A stretch of 64,000 nucleotides of DNA from NCBI RefSeq assembly GCF_009755355.1, contig NZ_WQLB01000024.1, positions 1 through 64,000 on the forward strand, read 5' to 3'. A program made the translations under genes and the position numbers. The notes beneath the pieces were generated by a model, which worked only from the letters and a program-made list of their open reading frames with translations, did not search any database and was not told the DNA's origin. Shown one piece after another: positions 35,447-53,381 of this stretch. Source of the stretch: Deinococcus arboris. GTDB taxonomy: Bacteria > Deinococcota > Deinococci > Deinococcales > Deinococcaceae. Every line of letters begins with the position of its first letter. Position 1 is the first letter of the stretch.

Positions 35447-35863
35447 ATGACCACCCTCAAAGACATTATGACGAGCGACCTGACGACCACCGATGCTGGC
35501 GCCACCTTAAAAGAGGTGGCCTCGCTGATGCGGGAGCAGGACATTGGCAACGTCCTGATTATGGACGGCGACCAGCTGCGCGGCATCCTGACTGACCGTG
35601 ACATCGTGATTCGCGCGGTGGCCTATGGGCACGACCTGGGCAGCGCTGCCAGCGATTACGCCAGCGGCAACGTTCTGACCCTGGACAGCCAGACCGATGT
35701 GCAGGCCGCAGCGGAGCAGATGGCCCAGCGCCAGGTGCGCCGCCTGCCGGTCACCGAAGAAGGCAGGGTGGTCGGCATTGTGAGCCTGGCCGACCTGGCC
35801 ACCCGCACGGGCGGCGGCGCCGATGAAAAGGCCCTGCAAGGCATCAGCCAGCCGACGATTTAA
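35447..35863 (+). CDS. CBS domain-pair protein
   Basis: 138 residues made of two CBS repeats. The first is MTSDLTTTDAGATLKEVASLM ... GILTDRDIVIRAVA, the second runs from VLTLDSQTDVQAAAEQMA to RVVGIVSLADLATR. The TDRD motif suggests adenine-nucleotide binding. CBS-pair-only proteins usually sense ATP/AMP or NAD(H) and control partners. The ATG at 35447 follows TACCGT (35435-35440) by six nt, marking it as leaderless. Confidence 0.9.
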   Translation: MTTLKDIMTSDLTTTDAGATLKEVASLMREQDIGNVLIMDGDQLRGILTDRDIVIRAVAYGHDLGSAASDYASGNVLTLDSQTDVQAAAEQMAQRQVRRLPVTEEGRVVGIVSLADLATRTGGGADEKALQGISQPTI

Positions 35864-35977
35864 AGGCCATCTGCTGCGGGTTGATGGACTCTCTCGCCCG
35901 ACATTGATAGCGGGCGGCGTGCTGAGAAGCATCAGCTTGGCGCTTGCTGAAGGCCTACATCTCGGTAATCCACCGAA

Positions 35978-36013
35978 AAGAAGCCCACCCCAATGCGCGG
36001 GTGGGTCTTCTTT
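35978..36013 (-). terminator. Terminator of the dnaK operon
   Basis: On the minus strand AAGAAGACCCACCC pairs with GGGTGGGCTTCTT around GCGCATTG, and the 3' end is T-rich (TTCTTTTC). It lies 11 nt beyond the dnaJ stop. Confidence 0.85.
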
Positions 36014-36023
36014 CGCCTAAGCC

Positions 36024-36938
36024 TTATCCCAGCTCACGCAGCTGGCGGTACAGCTCTTTCTGGTCGTCCGTGAGTGCGGCTGGCACCGTGACATTGAGTT
36101 TCACGTACAGGTCGCCTCGGGTGCCGTCGCGCCGGGGCCACCCCTGGCCGCGCAGGCGCATGCGCCGCCCGCCGCTGCTGCCCGGCGGCACGCTCAGGTT
36201 GCCCTTGCCCGAGAGAGTTTGGACCGTCACGTCGCCGCCCAGCGCCGCGACTGGGGCCGGCACATCCACGCTGGTGCTCAGGTGGTCGCCGTCCAGGTCG
36301 AAGCGGGCGTCTTCAAGTACGCGGATGGTCAGCAGCACGTCGCCGCCGCCCGGACCCTGACCGGCCAGGCGGAGCCGCGCGCCGTCGCGGGTGCCCGCAG
36401 GAACGCGCAGCGAGAGGCGCTTGCCGTCCACATTGATCACTTCATCCGAGCCGTTAAAGGCTTCTTCAAGCGTGACCTGCAATTCACCTTCCACGTTCTG
36501 CACAAAGCGCCGGCCCTGGCCTGCGCCGCCCAAACCACCCATCAGGTCTTCCAGATTGACCTGCGCGCCCCCTGGGAAACCGCCGGGGGCACCGCCGCGC
36601 GCCCCGGCCCGGCCAAATAGCCCTTGGAAAAAATCACTGAACTGGCCTGGGTCAAAGCCGGCGAAGTCGCCGCCCTGAAAGCCGCCAGCGCCGGGCCCTG
36701 CGTATCCAGGCGGCACCTGGCCAGTATGCCCAAACTGATCAAACACCTTGCGCTTCTCGGGGTCCGACAGTACCGCGTAGGCCTCGCCGATTTCCTTAAA
36801 TTTCTCGGCGGCTTTTTCGTCGCCCGCGTTTTTATCGGGGTGGTACTGCTTGGCCAGCTTGCGGTACGCACTCTTGATGTCAGCGTCGGATGCGCCGCGC
36901 GACACGCCCAGCACATCGTAATAATCCCTATAGGCCAT
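36024..36938 (-). CDS. dnaJ: DnaJ-type co-chaperone (CbpA-like, no zinc-finger)
   Basis: 304 residues. J domain [21 protein letters not shown] ... YHPDKNAG with the HPD triad, a Gly/Phe-rich linker (residues ~75-125, [16 protein letters not shown]), then the two beta-sandwich C-terminal domains ([31 protein letters not shown]). The Cys-rich zinc repeats of canonical DnaJ are absent, so it is a type II J-protein. Last gene of the dnaK operon and probably the main DnaK partner here. Confidence 0.93.
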   Translation of the reverse strand: MAYRDYYDVLGVSRGASDADIKSAYRKLAKQYHPDKNAGDEKAAEKFKEIGEAYAVLSDPEKRKVFDQFGHTGQVPPGYAGPGAGGFQGGDFAGFDPGQFSDFFQGLFGRAGARGGAPGGFPGGAQVNLEDLMGGLGGAGQGRRFVQNVEGELQVTLEEAFNGSDEVINVDGKRLSLRVPAGTRDGARLRLAGQGPGGGDVLLTIRVLEDARFDLDGDHLSTSVDVPAPVAALGGDVTVQTLSGKGNLSVPPGSSGGRRMRLRGQGWPRRDGTRGDLYVKLNVTVPAALTDDQKELYRQLRELG

Positions 36939-36965
36939 GGCGCCTCCTTACGGCAGGAACAAAGG

Positions 36966-37742
36966 TCAAGAGGACGAAGGAGAGGGGGCCAGCTTGTTGA
37001 CGACCGCCTTCAGGCCGTAAGCGTGGGCCATCTCCAGGGCGGTGTGGCCCCGTGGGTCGGTCTGCTGGGGGTCGGCGCCGTGGGTCAGTAAGAGGTCTAG
37101 CACATCGGTACGCGGTGCCCGGCGGCCAGAGCGGTAAGCCAGACCCTCGGTGTCTACTGTATGCAGCAGCGGCAGCCAGTACCGGCTGTCATTGGCGTCA
37201 GCGCCGCGCCGCAGCAGCTCGCGGATGAAACTGGGCGGCGCGTCCCGGTCAATGGCGAGGTTCAGCAGGGGCATGCTCTCACTGTCCGGCCAGAAGTTCG
37301 CATCCTGCAGGAATTGGAGAAGCGGCAAGAGGAAGAGCTGTAAATTTTCTGGTGTCGGCTGGAGATGACGTAACGACCACGCCAAGGCCTTGTGAGCCTT
37401 TGTCTGCGTACCGTAGGGGTCGCCGGACGCGATAAACGCTGCAAGCTCTTGGGCTTCCTGGTGCTTGAGCATCCGAATAAATGGATTGACTTTCTCCTTC
37501 TGCCCAAGTCGGAGATACTCCCGCTCCACCTGCTCGCGCGCCCAGGGTGTCTTGCGCAGAAATTTGAGGCTGCTGCTGACACTGGGGTTGGTCTGAAAGC
37601 ATTTAACGGGAATGCGCCGTGCCAGTTCCTCCCAGCCGTATTCGTCGTGCAGGTGCGTCACCAGCCGTTCCAGCGTCACCCCATGCAGCGGGTCGCGTGC
37701 TGTTGATGGCTGACGCCTCTGCTGTGCTCCATCACCCATCAA
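36966..37742 (-). CDS. VF530 domain-ankyrin repeat fusion protein
   Basis: 258 residues. Residues ~16-75 match the VF530/DUF2132 family: DPLHGVTLERLVTHLHDEYG, WEELARRIPVKCFQTNPSV, SSSLKFLRKTPWAREQVE. After a helical middle part (~90-150) the C-terminal half has ankyrin-like repeats: MPLLNLAIDRDAPPSFIREL-LRRGADAN and DVLDLLLTHGADPQ-QTDPRGHTALEMA. It sits between grpE (10 bp gap) and dnaJ (27 bp gap) on the same strand, so it belongs to the heat-shock operon. A role in proteostasis is inferred from context only. Confidence 0.8.
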   Translation of the reverse strand: MMGDGAQQRRQPSTARDPLHGVTLERLVTHLHDEYGWEELARRIPVKCFQTNPSVSSSLKFLRKTPWAREQVEREYLRLGQKEKVNPFIRMLKHQEAQELAAFIASGDPYGTQTKAHKALAWSLRHLQPTPENLQLFLLPLLQFLQDANFWPDSESMPLLNLAIDRDAPPSFIRELLRRGADANDSRYWLPLLHTVDTEGLAYRSGRRAPRTDVLDLLLTHGADPQQTDPRGHTALEMAHAYGLKAVVNKLAPSPSSS

Positions 37743-37752
37743 CGCGTCCCCC

Positions 37753-38376
37753 TCAACCCTTTTTACTCACAACCACGCGGGCTGGCCGCACCAAGCGGTC
37801 CCCCATGCGGAAGCCCAGTTGGTAGACCTGCACAATCACGTCGTCCTCGTCGCCGGGCACCACCTGCAGCGCTTCGTGCCACTGCGGGTCAAAGGCCTCG
37901 CCTTCCTTGCCGGTGACTTCCAGGCCCAGGCTAGAGAAGACGTTCAGAATCTTGCCCTGCACGGCCTGCATGCCGGGCACCAGCTTGGCCGGATCGGCAG
38001 CCCCCATCGTCACGGCGCGGTCCATGTCGTCATACACGGGCATCAGGGCTTCGGCGGCCTTACTGACGCCCTGACCCTGCGCGGCCTGCACGTCTTCCTG
38101 GGTGCGGCGGCGGTAGTTCTCGAAGTCGGCGGCCAGGCGGGCCAGGCGGCCCTTCAGGTCGGCGTTTTCCTTTTCCAGTTCATCGGCGCGGCCCAGCTTG
38201 GCCATCATTTCCTGCACCTGGCCCAGCATGCCTTCGTCCAGGCCGTCTAGACCTGGGAAGGCGGCGTCCTGGTCTTCGTCCAGATTGTCGGTGTCGGTGT
38301 CAGGCACATCCAGTTCGGTTTCGGCGTCTATCGTCTTGGTCTCGGTGTCGTCCGGTTTACGCTGATCGTCGGTCAT
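37753..38376 (-). CDS. grpE: Nucleotide exchange factor GrpE
   Basis: 207 residues from ATG 38376. Acidic N-terminal tail (DDTETKTIDAETELDVPDTD), coiled-coil ELEKENADLKGRLARLAADFENYRRRTQED, then the four-helix and beta-wing domain with VYDDMDRAV, FDPQWHEALQVVP and the end GFRMGDRLVRPARVVVSK. It releases ADP from DnaK. An alternative start eight codons upstream (MFRKRGPK) cannot be excluded. It follows dnaK after a hairpin-containing gap. Confidence 0.95.
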   Translation of the reverse strand: MTDDQRKPDDTETKTIDAETELDVPDTDTDNLDEDQDAAFPGLDGLDEGMLGQVQEMMAKLGRADELEKENADLKGRLARLAADFENYRRRTQEDVQAAQGQGVSKAAEALMPVYDDMDRAVTMGAADPAKLVPGMQAVQGKILNVFSSLGLEVTGKEGEAFDPQWHEALQVVPGDEDDVIVQVYQLGFRMGDRLVRPARVVVSKKG

Positions 38377-38425
38377 CTTGGGGCCTCGCTTGCGGAACAT
38401 TGGTTCCAGAGTAGTGGAGAACAGG

Positions 38426-38460
38426 AGGGGAGAGGCGGCGCGCTGGCCGTCCTCTCCCCT
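38426..38460 (-). repeat. Intercistronic stem-loop between dnaK and grpE
   Basis: A perfect 10-bp stem: AGGGGAGAGG (38426-38435) and CCTCTCCCCT (38451-38460) around 15 nt. No U-run follows, so it may be a processing or stabilising element that lowers grpE relative to dnaK rather than a full terminator. Confidence 0.6.
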
Positions 38461-38491
38461 GGGTGGTCGTGGTCTTGCGGAGGAGGTGCGC

Positions 38492-40384
<1,893 letters not shown>

Positions 40385-40444
40385 GTTGACTCCTGTAAGG
40401 GTAGGGATTTGCCGCCGTGTGGGCAGCAGTTCTGACTGCCATCC

Positions 40445-40473
40445 ATCATAGGCCCACAGTTGAAGACTGTCAA
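40445..40473 (-). promoter_or_regulatory. dnaK promoter (near-consensus)
   Basis: On the minus strand TTGACA (40473-40468), a 17-nt spacer and TATGAT (40450-40445) make a near-consensus housekeeping promoter, followed by a ~60-nt leader with an AGGAG ribosome-binding site before dnaK. Confidence 0.85.
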
Positions 40474-40477
40474 TAGA

Positions 40478-40498
40478 GTTGAGTGTAGTCGGCTCAAG
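40478..40498. promoter_or_regulatory. HAIR-type operator for HspR
   Basis: GTTGAGT-N7-GCTCAAG matches the HAIR consensus CTTGAGT-N7-ACTCAAG at 12 of 14 positions. It ends four bases from the -35 box. HspR represses dnaK operons through such sites in actinobacteria and is known as a heat-shock repressor in Deinococcus radiodurans. Confidence 0.78.
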
Positions 40499-40558
40499 TT
40501 TAGAAGCGGTGAAGATAAAGGGGCTTGCTGGAAGCAGAGCCCGTCCTGACGGCGTTAA

Positions 40559-41128
40559 CTAGTTCTGATCCAGCTCGTGAAGGGGCACCACCGCCGCGAC
40601 GTTGCCCACGATGCGGCCGGCGTGCCAGCGCGGCGTCCCCGTCACCACGACCTCAACCGCCGCGCCGCTGTGGTGGCGCAGCCGCGTGCGGTACGACGAG
40701 CTCTGGCCGCCCAGGCGCTCGGCCTGCGCCGCGAGCAGCTGGGCGTGGTCTTCGGGCAGAGTGAAGTCGAACGGGGTGCGGCCCAGCACCTTGTCCGGCA
40801 CAGTGCCCAGCAGCCGGGCGTAGGCGCGGTTGACATACACAAAGCGGCCGTCCTCATCGGTCACAGTGAGCCCGTGCTCCACGCTTTCCATCAGTTGGCG
40901 GGCGAACGCTAGTTCCTCGGCGTAAGACTCCTGGAGCTGGCGGTGGCCCCGCACCATCCGGACCACGCGCGGCGCCAGCCACGCGGCAATCAGCTGCACC
41001 GCCAGTAGAGGAAGCAGCACCCAGAAGGCCAGGGGGCGCGGCACCTGCCACGCCACCAGAAAACTGTCCAGGGCCAGCAGGGCGAACAGCAGATACGCCC
41101 AGCGCAGCTCCTGCTGGCCTGGTCTCAT
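40559..41128 (-). CDS. Membrane-anchored PAS domain protein
   Basis: 189 residues. Two N-terminal transmembrane helices (WAYLLFALLALDSFLVAW and PLAFWVLLPLLAVQLIAAWL), a short coiled coil, then one PAS domain (MESVEHGLTVTDEDGRFVYV ... YRTRLRHHSGAAVEVVVTGT). There is no kinase, GGDEF or HTH output domain, so it may be a truncated sensor or act through a partner. It is upstream of dnaK on the same strand, but the dnaK promoter lies between, so co-regulation is not implied. Confidence 0.75.
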   Translation of the reverse strand: MRPGQQELRWAYLLFALLALDSFLVAWQVPRPLAFWVLLPLLAVQLIAAWLAPRVVRMVRGHRQLQESYAEELAFARQLMESVEHGLTVTDEDGRFVYVNRAYARLLGTVPDKVLGRTPFDFTLPEDHAQLLAAQAERLGGQSSSYRTRLRHHSGAAVEVVVTGTPRWHAGRIVGNVAAVVPLHELDQN

Positions 41129-41228
41129 GCCTTAGCGTGCGGGGGCGGGGGTTACAGGGGTCTTACAAAAACCTGACGCTGGGCAGATGCGGCGGCTCCG
41201 CGACCTGGGGTTGGCTAGGGTCATAGGC

Positions 41229-41402
41229 ATGAAGGTCAAACCCGCTGGATGCCTCCTGAGTGCGCTCTCGGCACTGGCGTTCGGCGGTGTGGTGCTGAGT
41301 TACGGCGCCCTCTCTTTCGTAGCCGGATTTAACGACAACGGCGACCCTCTGATTGCTGCCCAGTTGGAACGTATCGCCGCTTGGCTGCGCGCGGTGCTCT
41401 AG
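41229..41402 (+). CDS. Small membrane protein (57 aa)
   Basis: 57 residues: a basic start MKVKPAGC, one transmembrane helix (about residues 8-30), a short loop NDNGDP and an amphipathic C-terminal helix. No family recognised. The start is supported by TAGGGT at 41216-41221, seven nt before the ATG, the same leaderless signature as larger genes nearby. That argues it is a real gene. Confidence 0.55.
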   Translation: MKVKPAGCLLSALSALAFGGVVLSYGALSFVAGFNDNGDPLIAAQLERIAAWLRAVL

Positions 41403-41608
41403 GTCACTGGCCTCCTGACCCCTTGCGGGTTTTTGTTCCGCGAAAGGCCAAAGGTAGATCAGCAGGCGCGCTGAAGTGGACGTGAAGGGGCGCGCCCCAG
41501 CAGCCAAGTTCATCAGGGTGTGGCTCAACAGGACAGACATGGGCCAGCGAGGGCCGTCAAGAGAGCCGCGTCGCGGTGCGCTTTGGCCCCCCGCCCTATC
41601 CTGACCGT

Positions 41609-46948
<5,340 letters not shown>

Positions 46949-47114
46949 AGCGGACAGCTCTGCAGTATCGCACGAAACTCATTTGCTTCGCTAACATTAT
47001 GGCACGAAAACAAATGTGCCGTAAGCTGTGACGGGCATCTTATTTATTGGCGTCACTGCTATTCCTATAGGCGGAGGCCGCTTTGTAATTTATAATGTAT
47101 ATATTATATGATCT
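46949..47114. other. Intergenic AT-rich sequence downstream of dnaE
   Basis: Composition falls sharply from about 46980 onward. A small hairpin GGCAC/GTGCC at about 47001-47020 and AGAGC/GCTCT just after the dnaE stop may end dnaE mRNA, but neither has a U-run. No gene seen. This appears to be the left edge of the RT island. Confidence 0.4.
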
Positions 47115-47144
47115 AAAAAGACCCCAAACCATTTTTGAGGTCTT
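47115..47144 (-). terminator. Rho-independent terminator of the RT gene
   Basis: On the minus strand AAGACCTCAAA (47144-47134) pairs with TTTGGGGTCTT (47128-47118), one G-U, around a five-base loop, and TTT follows. It lies about 57 nt after the RT stop. Confidence 0.88.
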
Positions 47145-47201
47145 GGAAATATTAGACAGGTATTAAAAATTGCAAACAACGATATATTATATAGAAAATA
47201 G

Positions 47202-48746
47202 CTAGGCTAATTTCAAGTTAAATGATTGAAATATTAAAACTTTGTTGTATGTGGCGCTTTTCTGGATCAGATAATGATTAATAATCATGACACTTTGATT
47301 GATTTTAGAGTTTATATGACAGTCCTTGTAGATATTTTTAGGGCTTAGCGTATTATAATCCAGTGGTTTGAAAATGTTTAATCTACATTCACATTTCTTT
47401 AGATGTTTGATTCTATAATATTCCCTTTCCAGGCTTAATAGGCCAGCCGTATACAATTCACGTCTTGAACAAGTGATTCCTAGCTTATTATTGAGTTTTA
47501 GATAAATAATTCTGCGAATCTCCTTATCGATCACGCGAAAAACTCTGGGATTAGTAGTGGCCGAGAAAAACGACACCCAACTTTTGGGATTACCATTAGT
47601 AGTGCCGTTGCATAACTCACATCGCTTCTCAGGAAGGCCAAGTATCTTATGGTTGACTCTATTGGCCAACCTTCTTATACAACGCGACTTAGTTTTACCA
47701 ATTAAGTAGTCGTAATTGACTTCGTCTAAAGTCTTGGAAAGAGACTTAATGTACTTAATTATATTGTCTGATTTAGGCGAAAGCTGACGAGATGAGATTT
47801 TATACCCCAAAAATTCAATATCCTGTGAATTGCAATCTAAAATGAATGTTTTTTTCTCATTAAGAGTAAGCCGTAGCCGATGGAGCGCTTCTGCGCACTC
47901 AGCCTTAATTGCCTCAGCCGAGTCTTTGGACTTGGCAAGAATTATGAAATCATCTGCATACCTGATATATACGAGGTCGTGAGCTAATCTTAAAGTGCCA
48001 ATAATCCATTTGTCAAAATCGGCAAGATAAATATTAGCCAGAAGTCCAGAAAGCATGCCGCCTTGTGGAATACCTATACTCCTATGTACCCGCTTGGGCT
48101 TAGTAATCTTAAATATAAATTTTGACCTCATTCCTTTGTATATTTTTCTTAAATATGTGCTACTCGGGGTTTTGTCGCTTTTTATAAATCTTTTAAAGAG
48201 ATTGATAATCAATTCATCGTGTTCAATGATATCGCTTAGCTTATCAATTAATATTTCATGATCGACTTCATCAAAAAATTTAGAGATATCTGCATCAACT
48301 GCCCAAACATAGCCAGAATTTAGATATTTCCTGACTTGCATTGCGGCTCTAGGTGCCGAAAAACCTTTCCTGTATGCGAAGCAGATTTCATCCCCACTCT
48401 GATTCATAAGCTGCTTGTCAAATAATTCGTAAACTGAACTGTAAATCTGCCTCTGAGCTATGGCATCTCTAATTGTAGAGATGGATAGCGTGCGGTATCC
48501 CTTTGGAATTTTGGGAATCTCTATCTCCCGAAGAGGAGAAAAGAAATATCTACCTGAAAGCAATCTTAGAGAGATGTTATCCAAGTTTTTTTCCAGCTGT
48601 TTTTCGAAGTCCCTAAATTCAATACCATCTACACCCATGGGGATGGTAAATATTGTAGAGTCGAAGCCATCTCTTCTACTCAACTTATATTGAAAATATG
48701 ACTTTTTGACCTCTGACTTTGAAAAATAAAACTCGCGTCTAAGCAA
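47202..48746 (-). CDS. Reverse transcriptase, group-II-intron-like, stand-alone
   Basis: 514 residues from TTG 48746 (the frame is open to TTG 48797, inside the upstream RNA structure). RT motifs: PMGVDGIEFRDFEKQLEKNL, SGRYFFSPLREIEIPK, AVDADISKFFDEVDHEIL (first catalytic Asp), GIPQGGMLSGLLANIYLADF, YIRYADDFIILAKS (catalytic YADD near 263), LRLTLNEKKT and EFLGYKIS. The QGGMLSG segment has Gly where group II RTs have Pro (QGGxxSP). C-terminally a CELC site (~375) precedes SWVSFFS...IDKEIRRIIY, recalling the maturase X/thumb motif. No HNH endonuclease and no intron domain V/VI are seen. Base composition is strongly AT-rich, unlike all neighbours, so it was acquired. The likely SD (AGGGGTG at 48760-48754) sits in a predicted pseudoknot. 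A defence RT (DRT/UG type) is my leading guess; a retron or degenerate intron RT is the alternative. Confidence 0.85.
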   Translation of the reverse strand: MLRREFYFSKSEVKKSYFQYKLSRRDGFDSTIFTIPMGVDGIEFRDFEKQLEKNLDNISLRLLSGRYFFSPLREIEIPKIPKGYRTLSISTIRDAIAQRQIYSSVYELFDKQLMNQSGDEICFAYRKGFSAPRAAMQVRKYLNSGYVWAVDADISKFFDEVDHEILIDKLSDIIEHDELIINLFKRFIKSDKTPSSTYLRKIYKGMRSKFIFKITKPKRVHRSIGIPQGGMLSGLLANIYLADFDKWIIGTLRLAHDLVYIRYADDFIILAKSKDSAEAIKAECAEALHRLRLTLNEKKTFILDCNSQDIEFLGYKISSRQLSPKSDNIIKYIKSLSKTLDEVNYDYLIGKTKSRCIRRLANRVNHKILGLPEKRCELCNGTTNGNPKSWVSFFSATTNPRVFRVIDKEIRRIIYLKLNNKLGITCSRRELYTAGLLSLEREYYRIKHLKKCECRLNIFKPLDYNTLSPKNIYKDCHINSKINQSVMIINHYLIQKSATYNKVLIFQSFNLKLA

Positions 48747-48751
48747 AATGT

Positions 48752-48917
48752 AACACCCCTCTGCGTACGCACAACGGCAAATGCCAGAGGGGTGCAAAAT
48801 TGTTGCCGTTCCCTATGATCTTCACAGATCACAGTAAACCATGCGCTCCTTACGGAGCGTGGGAGAACCTGTGCAAGCGGCGGTGCGCGGGCATTGTGGT
48901 CTCTCCTCCTCGTCCCA
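48752..48917 (-). ncRNA. Predicted structured RNA upstream of the reverse transcriptase
   Basis: Leader of about 165 nt on the RT strand with nested foldable elements, in order. (1) GGAGAGACC (48906-48898) with GGTTCTCC (48869-48862), closing a G/C-rich arm. (2) CGCTCC-GTAA-GGAGCG (48859-48844), a stem with a GNRA tetraloop. (3) CTGTGATC-TGTGAA-GATCATAG (48834-48813). (4) AACGGCAA (48810-48803) with TTGCCGTT (48780-48773), interleaved with (5) CACCCCTCTG (48794-48785) and CAGAGGGGTG (48763-48754), giving an H-type pseudoknot. It is more GC-rich than the RT gene. Retrons and DRT2/DRT9 systems place their templating ncRNA just here. Ends are inferred from the promoter and the last stem. Confidence 0.68.
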
Positions 48918-48944
48918 GCTTCGATTATACCATCGAGCTGGAAC
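48912..48944. repeat. Inverted repeat spanning the RT promoter
   Basis: On the minus strand GTTCCAGCTCGAT (48944-48932) pairs with ATCGAAGCTGGGAC (48925-48912), 13 bp with one bulged A and one G-U, around GGTATA. The -10 box lies in its centre. It could be an operator, or an extra RNA hairpin on read-through from purF. Confidence 0.65.
48924..48932 (-). promoter_or_regulatory. Extended -10 promoter of the RT element
   Basis: TGGTATAAT (48932-48924) is a perfect TATAAT with the TGN extension. No -35 match is seen 16-18 nt upstream, as allowed for extended -10 promoters. Expected transcription start is near 48917. Confidence 0.68.
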
Positions 48945-49003
48945 TATTACCCTTACTGGGACCTGTCGGCGGCGACCCACTATGTAATCGCACTTTAACA
49001 ATA

Positions 49004-52650
<3,647 letters not shown>

Positions 52651-52667
52651 GAAAACTCCTTGGGGGG

Positions 52668-53381
52668 TCAGAGGATGCGGGCGGAATCACCCAGGCGCAG
52701 GTGGCCGGGCCGCGCCACATGGGCCAGCACGCCAAAACACACGTCGGGATGAAGGGTCGAGATGCTTTTAAGAACACTGTCGTCAGCGGGAATGCCTGGC
52801 TGGGCCAGATTCACCATCACGCAGCGGGGCATGGGGGCAACGACAGTGATGATGAGGTCATCGCCGATGGCCAAGTGCTGGCCCAGCCAGCTCTCTTCCA
52901 GGTGTTCAGGAGCAGAGCCGGTGTCGAGCAGGATGTTGGGCCGAAAGTGCTCGGCGGGCACAGGGGCCCTATGCGCCTCACCCAGCCAGGCCAGGGCCGA
53001 GGTGGTCAGCAGATGGATGGCCCCTTCGTCAAAATGAGAAATCTCGCGTTCGGGTGTGACCTTGACGATTCGGCCTGTGCTTTCCCGCAGGGCAGCGGTG
53101 GCCTGCGGCGAGGTGGCTGGGTGCGTCTCGCCACTCGGCAGGGTCAGGGCGGGTTCTGCCTCTCCATCCGCCAGCGCCGCGCGGAACTCAAGCAGCCCGT
53201 CCATCCGCCGGAAGCGGCGGGTGCTTTTGCCTGAGCCGAACTTTCCGTCCTCGTCCTCAACGGCCCACCAGCGGTCGCCCGTCAGGCCCCGCGCGTCCAC
53301 CTGAACCTGCGTCAGGGCTTCCCCGCCCACCGACTTGATGGGGTAACGAAAGAGCTGGGTCACGTGACCAACCAGACTCAT
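52668..53381 (-). CDS. MOSC domain protein (MOSC_N-MOSC)
   Basis: 237 residues. N-terminal beta-barrel [20 protein letters not shown] with [12 protein letters not shown], then a MOSC domain containing [10 protein letters not shown] and [12 protein letters not shown]. The C-terminal Cys in MPRCVMV is the conserved position used for the molybdenum cofactor in mARC-like proteins. The ATG overlaps the preceding small membrane gene as ATGA. Its place inside the purine operon is unexpected; reduction of N-hydroxylated bases by mARC relatives offers a speculative link. Confidence 0.85.
   Translation of the reverse strand: MSLVGHVTQLFRYPIKSVGGEALTQVQVDARGLTGDRWWAVEDEDGKFGSGKSTRRFRRMDGLLEFRAALADGEAEPALTLPSGETHPATSPQATAALRESTGRIVKVTPEREISHFDEGAIHLLTTSALAWLGEAHRAPVPAEHFRPNILLDTGSAPEHLEESWLGQHLAIGDDLIITVVAPMPRCVMVNLAQPGIPADDSVLKSISTLHPDVCFGVLAHVARPGHLRLGDSARIL

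Noticed and set aside
47202..48797. Mobile group II intron carrying the RT
   Set aside because: No domain V hairpin or 3' intron boundary is visible downstream of the ORF; a rho-independent terminator follows instead. Relics cannot be excluded without a covariance-model search.
47202..48797. Classical retron or diversity-generating retroelement
   Set aside because: The RT lacks the retron NAxxH and VTG motifs I would expect, keeps a group II-like QGG region, and no VR/TR repeat pair or variable protein gene was seen. A retron-like use of the leader RNA remains possible.
48747..48797. TTG at 48797 as the RT start
   Set aside because: It falls inside the pseudoknot stem, has no SD, and the added 17 residues are Cys-rich and unlike RT N-termini. 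The TTG at 48746 has AGGGGTG upstream.
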